This document shows, piece by piece, positions 21,286 through 28,841 of a stretch of DNA of 36,471 nt. This DNA comes from Bacteroidales bacterium. Its GTDB lineage: Bacteria > Bacteroidota > Bacteroidia > Bacteroidales > VadinHA17. The translations under genes and the position numbers were made by a program. The notes beneath the pieces were generated by a model. It was not told the origin of the DNA and searched no databases. It saw only the letters and a list, made by a program, of their open reading frames with translations. Within the stretch, counting starts at the first letter, position 1; every line of letters starts with the position of its first letter. The stretch lies in NCBI GenBank assembly GCA_025454775.1, contig JALONU010000019.1, positions 1-36,471 on the forward strand, given 5' to 3'.

Positions 21286-22589
21286 GTCCGCTGTTCTTCC
21301 AGCATGTTTTCGAATATTGTTCTCCAACCCTTCCATTCGGCAGATTCGAGCAAGGAAGTATTATGCCACAGGGAAATAAATATCCCGCCTGCCTTCCTGG
21401 TTTCAGCTATTAGGCCGGAGATCACCCTTCCTGCTGTTTCGGGATCGAGCTTCCTGTACTGGTAAAGTGTGGCATCCATTACCTGAAGCGGAAAGATTTT
21501 GATCTGCAGTTGTTCGTCTCCCTCCGCATCGTAGAAAAAGAATGGCCTGGCAATGCCTGCCCTGAACCCGGGTTCGTCAGGATATCCCATAGTATAATCC
21601 TCGGTGATCCCGCAGCGCATCAGATTGCGGTAGGATCGGGGTATGAACAGCCTCAGGAAATGAAACCTGCCCGATCTGATATCCGTCCCGGTGATCTTTT
21701 TGAGCCGGGCGAGCTCCTTCCGGAGAAGTTCTGGTTTTTCGGCTGCATAATATGAGGGATGGATCCCGCACTCGTATTTGCTGCTTATCTTTTTTATGAG
21801 ATCCCTGTATTCCCCGCTGTTCCAGGAGGGATTCTTGTCAAATCTGGAATGATCGGCTGTCGGGAAAAAGAACCTGGCCTCAGTCCCGGATGCGGTTATC
21901 CGGTCAAGGATATAGTCGTATACTTCGAAGGGATCCCTGATCTCATGCCGTGTCACTCTGAACCGGTCGGAGGCATCCTTCTTCCTGTCTGCAACATCGC
22001 GTATGAATCCGCCCATGCTGACAATGAAGTTTTTCCCGAGATAAGCAAAGGGTTGATCAGAATCGATGGTGAGCATCGCCCTGAACTCGTTCCGTCTGAA
22101 AACAAGATTCGGGAATTTCCTGAGCAGTACCCTGGCAAACTGCCGGGCCCAGAGGTCGATCACAGGTTTGTCGAGAAAACCGTTTTTGCAGGCAATCGAA
22201 GAAGAGGCTCTGAATCTTCCGTGCTCATCAGCGTTGTGAGGAAGATATTCCTCGTACCTGGTAATAAGGTAAAATGACGCTGCAAAAATGTCGAACGGGA
22301 TCTCCCCTCCCTCACCGGACGTGAAAAATACCGGCAGGCCTTGCCATGAACTCATCACTACATCCCTCCTGCGGATGCCATTCTCGAAGAGAAGGGTGTC
22401 GGGATTGATCCTGAACGCACCCGGTATGGTGGTTGAAGAATAATTGATCGCCGGGGATTTTCCGACACGGCGTCTGTCGGTAACCACCTCCCATTGCAGT
22501 CCGAGGATATCACCGAGGATTATTCCGGCAATATAGTCAAGACGCCCTGAAGCTGTCCTTGAAAATATTTTTATCCTGGGAAGGGTCAT
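21282..22589 (-). CDS. Polysaccharide deacetylase-like protein with N-terminal DUF7033-type domain
   Basis: In the 435-aa product the N-terminal 150 residues (GEIPFDIFAASFYLITRYEEY) resemble the domain that precedes a NodB-like barrel in Bacteroidota polysaccharide deacetylase proteins. The barrel part shows LTIDSDQPF in place of the usual T-x-D-D-H/V-D metal motif, ARFFFPTADHSRFD, and CGIHPSYYA, matching the H-x-S motif. The first motif has a serine between the two aspartates, so metal binding should be checked. No signal peptide is seen, so it may act on a cytosolic or membrane-bound glycan intermediate. The gene overlaps the FemAB-like start and follows the MFS gene after 33 bp. Confidence 0.77.
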   Translation of the reverse strand: MTLPRIKIFSRTASGRLDYIAGIILGDILGLQWEVVTDRRRVGKSPAINYSSTTIPGAFRINPDTLLFENGIRRRDVVMSSWQGLPVFFTSGEGGEIPFDIFAASFYLITRYEEYLPHNADEHGRFRASSSIACKNGFLDKPVIDLWARQFARVLLRKFPNLVFRRNEFRAMLTIDSDQPFAYLGKNFIVSMGGFIRDVADRKKDASDRFRVTRHEIRDPFEVYDYILDRITASGTEARFFFPTADHSRFDKNPSWNSGEYRDLIKKISSKYECGIHPSYYAAEKPELLRKELARLKKITGTDIRSGRFHFLRLFIPRSYRNLMRCGITEDYTMGYPDEPGFRAGIARPFFFYDAEGDEQLQIKIFPLQVMDATLYQYRKLDPETAGRVISGLIAETRKAGGIFISLWHNTSLLESAEWKGWRTIFENMLEEQRT

Positions 22590-22622
22590 TAAACAAAAAT
22601 ATGAAAAGCAGCGGGAATATGA

Positions 22623-23963
22623 TCATACAATTTTTCTCTGCGGCTCTTTTACCAGAAAAGTCAACAGTAACACCGATGTTATGGCTGTTATTGCCCCAAA
22701 GCCAAAAGCCACCGTTCCTCCGAAACCTGGTATTCTCCTGTCGAAAGTACTGTAAATCAAGCCAAAGATAAGGCTTGCCGGCAGTGCACCAAGTCCGATC
22801 GCAAAATTGAACATCCCGTAAGCCGATCCATGTGCTTCTTTCCTGACCAGGTCGGCAACAAATGCTTTTTCCGCTCCTTCGGTGAAAGCATAGAACAGCG
22901 CATACACTGCGAAAAGAATGAAAGTCGCGGCAACCTGCATTTTTGCGGGAAGGAATACAAGCAGTGCAAATGACGCATAGACGAAAGCATAGATAGCCCA
23001 CCCGGAGTTTATAACCTTCTTTCTTCCGATACGGTCCGAAAGAGCTCCGAGAGGTGTTGAGAAGATCACCTTGATAATATGGAAAAATGCCCAGACCAAA
23101 GGGAGGAATAATATATTTACCACCTCACTCCGCGTTTTTTCATCTCCGAAGCCGGAGATCATCAGCCTGAGAGGTTCTATTCCGTTAACAAGGTCTGTCA
23201 CCGCTCCGCTCCTGCTTATCGATTCCTCCACCCTGAAGAGGAGGAAAGCATCGGAGGAATTGCCCAGTGTGAAAAGAATAACAATAAGCAGGTATTTCCT
23301 GAAATCGGGATCGAAGCTCCGGAGGGAAAATCTGAAAGAACCTGATGATCCCGCTGTTTCCTTTTTCTCCCTGACCAGGAAAATGATCGCCAGCACGGCA
23401 AGAATACCCGGAATAAGGGCGAGAAGGAAGGTCTGTCTCAGGGCCGTAAGAGGATCAGTGACACCTGACCCGGTAAACAGCACAAGGAGGACTGTAATAG
23501 CCAGAAGCGGCCCGATAACCGCTCCCGTATGGTCCATTGCCCTGTGGAACCCGAACGATCTTCCCCTGATATCTTCATCGGCCGAAGCGGCAATAATTGC
23601 ATCCCTCGGGGCTGTCCTGATCCCTTTACCGACCCTGTCGCCCATTCTTATGGCAACTATCTGCCATGCTGACGTAACGATCCCTGTTAGCGGACGGATC
23701 AATGATGATAAAGTATAACCGATCAGAACAAGCACTTTTCTCTTCCCGATCCTGTCAGATAGAATTCCGCTTATAAGCTTGAGGAGGGATGAAGTGGATT
23801 CCGCCACTCCTTCAATGATTCCAAGGACAATAGCGCCTGAGCCCAGCATGGTCACAAATACGGGGACAAGCGGATAGATCATCTCGGAGGCTGCATCAGT
23901 TAGGAGGCTGACAATTCCGAGCATTATCACAACAAACGGGATCCGTCTGTTTTCAGCTGCCAT
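22623..23963 (-). CDS. MFS transporter
   Basis: The 446-aa integral membrane protein has about 12 predicted membrane segments. The family signature between TM2 and TM3 is seen as GILSDRIGKRKVLVLIG, and the matching one in the second half as GALSDRIGRRKVINSG. The RMGDRVGKGIRTAPRDA loop occurs in a subgroup of efflux-type MFS proteins. A larger-than-usual central hydrophilic stretch of about 40 residues lies between the halves (about 240-280). Substrate unknown. It starts 9 bp after the EamA gene and precedes the deacetylase, so all are co-transcribed. Confidence 0.88.
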   Translation of the reverse strand: MAAENRRIPFVVIMLGIVSLLTDAASEMIYPLVPVFVTMLGSGAIVLGIIEGVAESTSSLLKLISGILSDRIGKRKVLVLIGYTLSSLIRPLTGIVTSAWQIVAIRMGDRVGKGIRTAPRDAIIAASADEDIRGRSFGFHRAMDHTGAVIGPLLAITVLLVLFTGSGVTDPLTALRQTFLLALIPGILAVLAIIFLVREKKETAGSSGSFRFSLRSFDPDFRKYLLIVILFTLGNSSDAFLLFRVEESISRSGAVTDLVNGIEPLRLMISGFGDEKTRSEVVNILFLPLVWAFFHIIKVIFSTPLGALSDRIGRKKVINSGWAIYAFVYASFALLVFLPAKMQVAATFILFAVYALFYAFTEGAEKAFVADLVRKEAHGSAYGMFNFAIGLGALPASLIFGLIYSTFDRRIPGFGGTVAFGFGAITAITSVLLLTFLVKEPQRKIV

Positions 23964-23972
23964 GACCGAAAT

Positions 23973-24893
23973 TTACGAAGAAGTTCCTGAACGGACAGCC
24001 AGTTTTTTACCGTTCTTGTAGAAACCTATTAGTGATGATGTTATTATAACCATGCCGGCAATTGTGAGCCATTCCGGCTTCTCCCCCGGGACGAGTATCC
24101 AGCTGAGTACCGCACCCACAACGGGAATGATGAACTTCCACAGATTCAGTTCCGATACTTTTACACGGGGGCGCTGAAGCAGCTTGTACCAGATGGAGAA
24201 TGCGAATGCTGAAACAAATGCCAGCCAGGCAAGGACAAGCCAGTATTCAGAAGGTTTGGGACCCCGGTATGTTCCCTCGAGAGGTATTGATAACAGGAAA
24301 ATTATTATCCCTCCCGTGAAGAAAGTGGTTGAGTTCAGCACAAAGGGATTAATTCCCCTGCTTCTCACCGAAACCATGACGTTGCTCGTGGCAGTTGCTA
24401 TGTTTGCACCCAGAATCATTACCACACCCAGCAGCTCAGTAATGCTCCCTATTCTCAGGGCCTGCCTTCCCGCACTTATGAGTATCACGCCCGAAATTCC
24501 CAGGAAGATTGTGATCATCTTTCTCCTGGTCAGTTTGTCATCTTCATGCATCCAGGCAGCAACGAGAGCGGTAATGAGAGGCTGGGATCCTACGATAACT
24601 GCACCAAGAGCTCCGGGTACCAGATTCATCCCATAATAAAACAGAATATAGTTTGTCAGTATCTGGAGAAGGAGCACCCACAGAATTAATTTTCCGTGCT
24701 GACTTACCATGCTTACGAAAGCCGCCGGCCTGACCGTAAAAGGAAGGATCATTATGCCCGAGATGATAAACCTGAGACCTGCAAAATGCAGAGGTGAGTC
24801 ATACTGCAGTCCTATCTTGACGCCTGCATATACGGTCGACCAGAGGAGACAGGCAAGGATTGCCCAGATTACAGTATTGTCTTTCCTGTCCAC
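23973..24893 (-). CDS. EamA family (DMT superfamily) transporter
   Basis: The 306-aa membrane protein has about 10 predicted membrane segments in two EamA repeats. The first includes WAILACLLWSTVYAGVKIGL and GALGAVIVGSQPLITALVAA, and the second GVVMILGANIATATSNVMVS and AGMVIITSSLIGFYKNGKK. Substrates of this family include metabolites and amino acids and cannot be predicted here. The start is GTG at 24893; an in-frame TAA lies two codons upstream, so no longer form is possible. It is the first gene of the four-gene minus-strand operon, divergent from the ThDP enzyme. Confidence 0.87.
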   Translation of the reverse strand: MDRKDNTVIWAILACLLWSTVYAGVKIGLQYDSPLHFAGLRFIISGIMILPFTVRPAAFVSMVSQHGKLILWVLLLQILTNYILFYYGMNLVPGALGAVIVGSQPLITALVAAWMHEDDKLTRRKMITIFLGISGVILISAGRQALRIGSITELLGVVMILGANIATATSNVMVSVRSRGINPFVLNSTTFFTGGIIIFLLSIPLEGTYRGPKPSEYWLVLAWLAFVSAFAFSIWYKLLQRPRVKVSELNLWKFIIPVVGAVLSWILVPGEKPEWLTIAGMVIITSSLIGFYKNGKKLAVRSGTSS

Positions 24894-24974
24894 AGGTTAA
24901 ATTGGTGGCGGCAAATATCCGAAAAAAAATAACATATTATTGATAGATTTGCCATACTATTTTCAGAACTCATT

Positions 24975-26532
24975 ATGAAAACGGCAAATATCATTGCAGA
25001 TCAATTGTTTAAGGTTGGAGTCAGGCATGTCTACGGCATACCCGGCGGAGCTTCCATTCCATGGATCGAAGCTTTCAGGAACAAGGGCATTGACTTCGTA
25101 CTTGTTTCCAATGAAGCATCAGCAGGCGTAATGGCTGCAGTAACAGCAAGGCTCACAGGGGTGCCCGGAGTCTGCCATGCAACCTTCGGTCCGGGGGCAA
25201 CAAATATCAGTACGGGAACCGGCTGTGCCTTTCTGGACAGGGATCCTGTAATAGTCCTCACTTCCGAGATGAACGACGCCATGAAAGCAAGGACAGCCCA
25301 GATCTGTTACAAAAGCTACATTCAGGATCAGCCCTTCCAACGCCGCAGACTCGATAAGAAAAGCCTTGAGAATATGCAGGGAAGAGTATCCGGGTCCTGT
25401 TCACCTTGGACTTCCCGATGATATCGCTGGTAATGAGGCTGAACCGGGGAAAGACAATGACCCGGAACGTTTAAAAGTCAATCCTCCCAGAAGTGTTTCC
25501 GAAATAATTTCTGTCCTGTCACGGTCCGAGAAACCTGTCATTGCTGCCGGGCTGACCGCCAGCCGTCTCGGTGCCGGAAAGGCACTGAAGGAATTTCTTG
25601 AAAAATGCCCCGTACCGGTCGTAACAACCCCCATGGCCGGAGACATCCTGCCTCATGATCATCCATGCTTTGCGGGAGTTCTTTTCCATGTACTCAGCGA
25701 CAGGCTTAAGCCGCTATTCAATGAGTGTGATCTCGTGATAGGCCTTGGCTACGACCAGGTCGAATACAACTACGAAACGTGGATGCCCGGTGTTCCCCTT
25801 GTCCACCTTGACACAAAGGTCAGCGATCTCCCTGTAAAAAAGGATGTATACGGGTATACCGGATCTCCCGATGACTGGTTCACCCTGCTTGGAAAAATCA
25901 GTAACCCTGCTAACAGGAACAAGATCATCAGGGATATACGCAATGATATGGAAGCGGAATATGAGAGGCATGCTTCCCCTTTCGGACCGGTTACAGTCCT
26001 TAAGATACTCAGGGATCACCTTCCTCCGAATGCCCTGGTTACCGCAGATGTAGGATCACATCTCCATCTCCTCGGGCAATTCTGGAGGACCGGTGCCGGG
26101 GGAGAGCTGATCATGTCGAACGGCTGGTCGGGAATGGGTTTCGGCATCCCAGCTGCCTTAGCGGCCTCGATTCACAGGCCTGATTCAAGGACTGTCTGCG
26201 TCACAGGCGATGGAGGTTTCCTTATGACAGCGGGGGAAATTGCAGTGGCACGACGTCTTGGCCTGCCTGTGGTGATCATTGTTCTTTCTGACGGAGAGAT
26301 GAACCTGATAAAGCTTAAGCAATCGTGGAAGAAAGTCCCTGCCGACGGAACTTTCCTTTATGGTGGAGATCTCTTTGGCTCCGACGTGTTCCTGGGGATA
26401 AAGGTTATCAGGGCTGATAATGCGCAAAAAATGAAAAAGGCTGTAACGACAGCCCTTTCATTAAGTGAACCGGTGATAATCAATGCGGTGATTAATCCGG
26501 CTTGTTATGAACATCTTATTGTAAGACAGTAA
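24975..26532 (+). pseudogene. Acetolactate-synthase-like thiamine diphosphate enzyme, disrupted by deletion/frameshift
   Basis: Two overlapping ORFs make up one ThDP enzyme. ORF 24975-25421 carries the N-terminal PYR domain with IPGGASIPW and the catalytic Glu in NEASAGVMA, and is native to about RTAQI (25304). Frame 1 then takes over from about 25303 with SVTKATFRI...ICREEYPGPVHLGLPD, the central domain, and the PP domain with GDGGFLM...N. The usual block between them ('xIDHQALFxP', about 9 residues) is missing. The join therefore looks like a deletion of roughly 26-29 bp, not a one-base slip. The tail of the first ORF after RTAQI is out-of-frame sequence. It may be inactive in vivo or an assembly error. 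The gene stands alone, with no ilvN-like partner. Confidence 0.82.
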
Positions 26533-26603
26533 AATACAGGAACAGATTGTTCCGGGGACCTTCAGACTTCCAAAAGAAGGAAGTGTTCCGGCAGAGCCCG
26601 GAT

Positions 26604-27146
26604 TTATTTTCCTGATTTTGCGCTCTTCGCCGTTTTCTTTTCAGGTTTTTCAGGTTTTTCAGCCTTTTCGGTTTTCGCAGCCTTTGCAGGCTTAGCTTCC
26701 TTTACAGGTTTTTCTTCCTTCTTCGGCTTTTCAGCTTTCACCGGTTTGGCCTCTTTCTTTTCCGCGGCTTCTTTCTTTGTTTCCTTTACAGGTTTTTCAG
26801 CTTTTGCAGCTTTTTCTTCCTTATGCGGTTTGGTCTCCTTTACAGGTTTCTCCTTAGGCTGCTTTGTTTCCTTTGGCTCCTTAACTTCCGCCGTGTGCTT
26901 CACCTCCTTAACTTCAGGTGTGTGCTTCACTTCCTTAACTTCCTTAACTTCAGGGACAACCACAGTTTCAACCACTTCCTTCACGGGTTTCTTTTCCCTT
27001 TGCGGTTTCTTCTCAGCAGTTTCCTTCACCCTTGGGGTTTGCATCATTTTAAGAGCCGGCTTGCTTGCTTTTTTCCTGCGCCTTCTGACGCCATATGTTC
27101 CGAGGAATATCTTTCCCCTCCTTGTTTTCTTGTCACCTTTTCCCAT
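26604..27146 (-). CDS. 30S ribosomal protein THX with a long Lys/Glu/Pro-rich tail
   Basis: In the 180-aa product residues 1-26 (MGKGDKKTRRGKIFLGTYGV + RRRRKK) match ribosomal protein THX, which sits in the small-subunit head. THX proteins are normally only about 25-60 aa. Here a tail of about 150 residues follows with almost only K, E, A, P, V and T, five KPVK[E/A] copies, and EVKEVKHT-type repeats, similar in style to bacterial histone-H1-like tails. The tail has no aromatic residue and is surely disordered. The long plus-strand ORF opposite (135 aa) is a shadow of this low-complexity sequence. A TTTG - 21 nt - TAACTTTG promoter candidate lies upstream. Confidence 0.82.
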   Translation of the reverse strand: MGKGDKKTRRGKIFLGTYGVRRRRKKASKPALKMMQTPRVKETAEKKPQREKKPVKEVVETVVVPEVKEVKEVKHTPEVKEVKHTAEVKEPKETKQPKEKPVKETKPHKEEKAAKAEKPVKETKKEAAEKKEAKPVKAEKPKKEEKPVKEAKPAKAAKTEKAEKPEKPEKKTAKSAKSGK

Positions 27147-27190
27147 GATATGATTCTTTATTTTGGTATAAGCTTTATGAAAGCGTCGGC

Positions 27191-27223
27191 AAAGTTAATA
27201 ATATTCTTTATTTTTAGTCAAAA
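27191..27223 (-). promoter_or_regulatory. Promoter candidate for the THX gene (TTTG - 21 nt - TAACTTTG)
   Basis: On the minus strand TTTG at 27220-27223 and TAACTTTG at 27191-27198 match the Bacteroidota -33/-7 consensus with a 21-nt spacer. The -7 octamer is identical to that of rpoD. The leader would be about 40 nt. Confidence 0.45.
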
Positions 27224-27264
27224 TTTAAATTATCGTTCAACAGAACACTTATCCCCCTGAGAAA

Positions 27265-28044
27265 ATGCAGACACTAAACGATCTGAGACTGGCAGTCCTT
27301 ATTGATGCCGATAATATACCTTTCAGCAACGTTACCGGCATGCTGGAAGAGATTGCCAAATACGGTACACCGACATTCAAGAGGATCTATGGCGACTGGA
27401 CGAGGCCCACTATCTCCGGTTGGAAACAGGTACTCCTCGAGAATGCCATCACCCCGGTGCAGCAGTACAGCTATACAAAAGGGAAGAATTCAACTGACTC
27501 GGCAATGATCATAGATGCCATGGACATCCTGTACTCAGGGAAGGTGGACGGTTTTTGCATAGTATCGAGCGACAGCGATTTCACAAGGCTTGCCACAAGG
27601 CTCAGGGAGGCCGGGATGAAGGTTATCGGGATAGGTGAACGAAAAACACCCTCTCCCTTCATTGTAGCCTGCGATAAGTTCATCTATCTTGAAATTATCA
27701 ATGTCCCGGCAGCTGTCAGGGAGCCTGCTCCCCAGGCTGGAAAGAAGAGCAAGCCTTCCGCGCATAAGAAACCCGGTGCCGAAAATGAACAGCAGAACCA
27801 GATAAAAAAGGCAAAAAGACTCATCGCAGCTTCCATAACCGACCTTGCCGACGAGAACGGATGGGCATACCTGGGCGATGTCGGGAATCTTATCCTTAAA
27901 AAACAGCCCGACTTCGATCCCCGAAACTTCGGCTTTGCAAAACTGACCCCGCTCATACGGTCATTCGATTTTGAGATTGACGAGAGGGAGTCGGGGCAGA
28001 ATAACATCAGGCATATCTATATCAGGAACAGGAAGCAGGGGTGA
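27265..28044 (+). CDS. NYN-domain nuclease-like protein with C-terminal LOTUS/OST-HTH domain
   Basis: The 259-aa product has an N-terminal NYN (PIN-like) domain, about residues 8-150, with the acidic metal-binding positions in VLIDADNIP, NSTDSAMIIDAMD and VSSDSDFTRLA. A basic, Ala/Pro/Lys-rich linker (about 150-185) leads to a C-terminal LOTUS/OST-HTH-like domain (ASITDLADENGWAYLGDVGN ... LIRSFDFEI), which binds RNA in characterised members. Proteins of this LabA-like architecture are thought to act on RNA, and the bacterial targets are unknown. The next genes encode an RRM protein and a cold-shock protein. A heptamer array begins at its stop codon. Confidence 0.88.
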   Translation: MQTLNDLRLAVLIDADNIPFSNVTGMLEEIAKYGTPTFKRIYGDWTRPTISGWKQVLLENAITPVQQYSYTKGKNSTDSAMIIDAMDILYSGKVDGFCIVSSDSDFTRLATRLREAGMKVIGIGERKTPSPFIVACDKFIYLEIINVPAAVREPAPQAGKKSKPSAHKKPGAENEQQNQIKKAKRLIAASITDLADENGWAYLGDVGNLILKKQPDFDPRNFGFAKLTPLIRSFDFEIDERESGQNNIRHIYIRNRKQG

Positions 28045-28089
28045 GTTGTGAGTGGTGAGTGATGAGTAGTGAGTGGTGAGTGGTGGGAA
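28041..28089. repeat. Tandem heptamer array, seven units of GTGAGTG type
   Basis: Seven in-phase 7-bp units can be read: GTGAGTT, GTGAGTG, GTGAGTG, ATGAGTA, GTGAGTG, GTGAGTG, GTGGGAA. The TGA inside the first unit is the stop codon of the NYN gene. Confidence 0.85.
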
Positions 28090-28168
28090 TGAGAGAATAA
28101 AATATACTGTTTTGGATATGATAAAGAACATAAAATGAGGGTTTATTGTTAATATATCGGACATAATA

Positions 28169-28200
28169 TTTGACGGATTGGAAAAAATTCATGACCTTTG
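28169..28200 (+). promoter_or_regulatory. Promoter candidate for the RRM-csp pair (TTTG - 20 nt - GACCTTTG)
   Basis: TTTG at 28169-28172 is followed after 20 nt by GACCTTTG at 28193-28200, which matches TAnnTTTG except for the first base. Transcription would start about 20-25 nt before the RRM start codon. Confidence 0.4.
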
Positions 28201-28230
28201 ATCTGTATTTAAAAACTTAATTGTGAAATC

Positions 28231-28545
28231 ATGAACATTTATTGCGGAAGTCTTCATTTTAAAATGAAGGAAGAAGAACTCAAGGAACTGTTTGAAGAGT
28301 ATGGCGAAGTAACAACCGCCAAGATCATTTTTGACAAATACTCTGGTAAAAGTAAAGGATTTGGCTTCGTGGAGATGCCGAATGATGCAGAAGCAAAAAA
28401 AGCAATCCAGGAACTTAACGGAGCTGAAGTTCAGGGTAGGAACATCATTGTTAACGAATCAATTGAAAGACAGGAAAGAAAAAGAGAATTCAGGGGAGGG
28501 CACGACCGCAGAGGCGGCGACCGTCCTGACAGAAACAACAGATAG
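28231..28545 (+). CDS. RRM-type RNA-binding protein
   Basis: The 104-aa single-domain RNA-binding protein has RNP2 as NIYCGSLHF (residues 2-10) and RNP1 as KSKGFGFVEM (about 39-48), the aromatic residues that stack on RNA bases. A short Arg/Gly/Asp-rich tail (EFRGGHDRRGGDRPDRNNR) adds non-specific RNA contacts. Such small RRM proteins are common in Bacteroidota and cyanobacteria and are often cold- or stress-linked. The csp gene follows after 20 bp and a strong terminator closes the pair, so they form a bicistronic operon. Confidence 0.93.
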   Translation: MNIYCGSLHFKMKEEELKELFEEYGEVTTAKIIFDKYSGKSKGFGFVEMPNDAEAKKAIQELNGAEVQGRNIIVNESIERQERKREFRGGHDRRGGDRPDRNNR

Positions 28546-28565
28546 TTCAACAAATATCAATTGCT

Positions 28566-28763
28566 ATGAAAGGTACTGTTAAATGGTACGACAGAGTTAA
28601 AGGTTATGGATTCCTCCAGACCGAAGATAACAAAGATATCTTTGTCCACCGTTCAGGTCTTGAGGTAGCCCATACCCAGCTTGAAGCAGGCCAGGCTGTT
28701 GAATTCGAAGTCGAACAAAGAGAAAAAGGCCCCGTCGCTGTCAGAGTCAGAAAAGCCGAATAG
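28566..28763 (+). CDS. Cold-shock domain protein, CspA family
   Basis: The 65-aa single cold-shock domain binds single-stranded RNA/DNA and melts RNA structure. RNP1 is KGYGFLQ (residues 12-18) and RNP2 is DIFVHRS (about 24-30). The N-terminal MKGTVKWYD and the C-terminal VAVRVRKAE are typical, and the length is standard. It is second in the RRM-csp operon and is followed 22 bp later by a strong intrinsic terminator. The exact paralogue name cannot be assigned. Confidence 0.95.
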   Translation: MKGTVKWYDRVKGYGFLQTEDNKDIFVHRSGLEVAHTQLEAGQAVEFEVEQREKGPVAVRVRKAE

Positions 28764-28785
28764 CGAATTTCAGGCCGATAATCAT

Positions 28786-28817
28786 AGAGTCCCGTTTTCT
28801 ACGGGACTCTTTTTTTT
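28786..28817 (+). terminator. Rho-independent terminator of the RRM-csp operon
   Basis: A perfect 10-bp stem (AGAGTCCCGT / ACGGGACTCT) with a 5-nt loop is directly followed by a T-run. It ends only about 24 bp before the GH106 start codon. Confidence 0.93.
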
Positions 28818-28841
28818 CCTATATTTAAAAGAAAAAAAACA

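Noticed and set aside
21759-22277. 172-aa plus-strand ORF opposite the deacetylase gene
   Set aside because: It is a shadow frame, Pro/Gly-rich and without domain signals.
23071-23718. 215-aa plus-strand ORF opposite the MFS gene
   Set aside because: It is a shadow of a clear 12-TM transporter and has no recognisable motif.
26566-26584. ACTTCC/GGAAGT hairpin between the ThDP pseudogene and the THX gene as terminator
   Set aside because: The stem has only 6 bp and no T-run follows on either strand.
26746-27153. 135-aa and 145-aa plus-strand ORFs opposite the THX gene
   Set aside because: They are mirror translations of the Lys/Glu-rich repeats; the minus-strand frame has the conserved THX N-terminus and a promoter.
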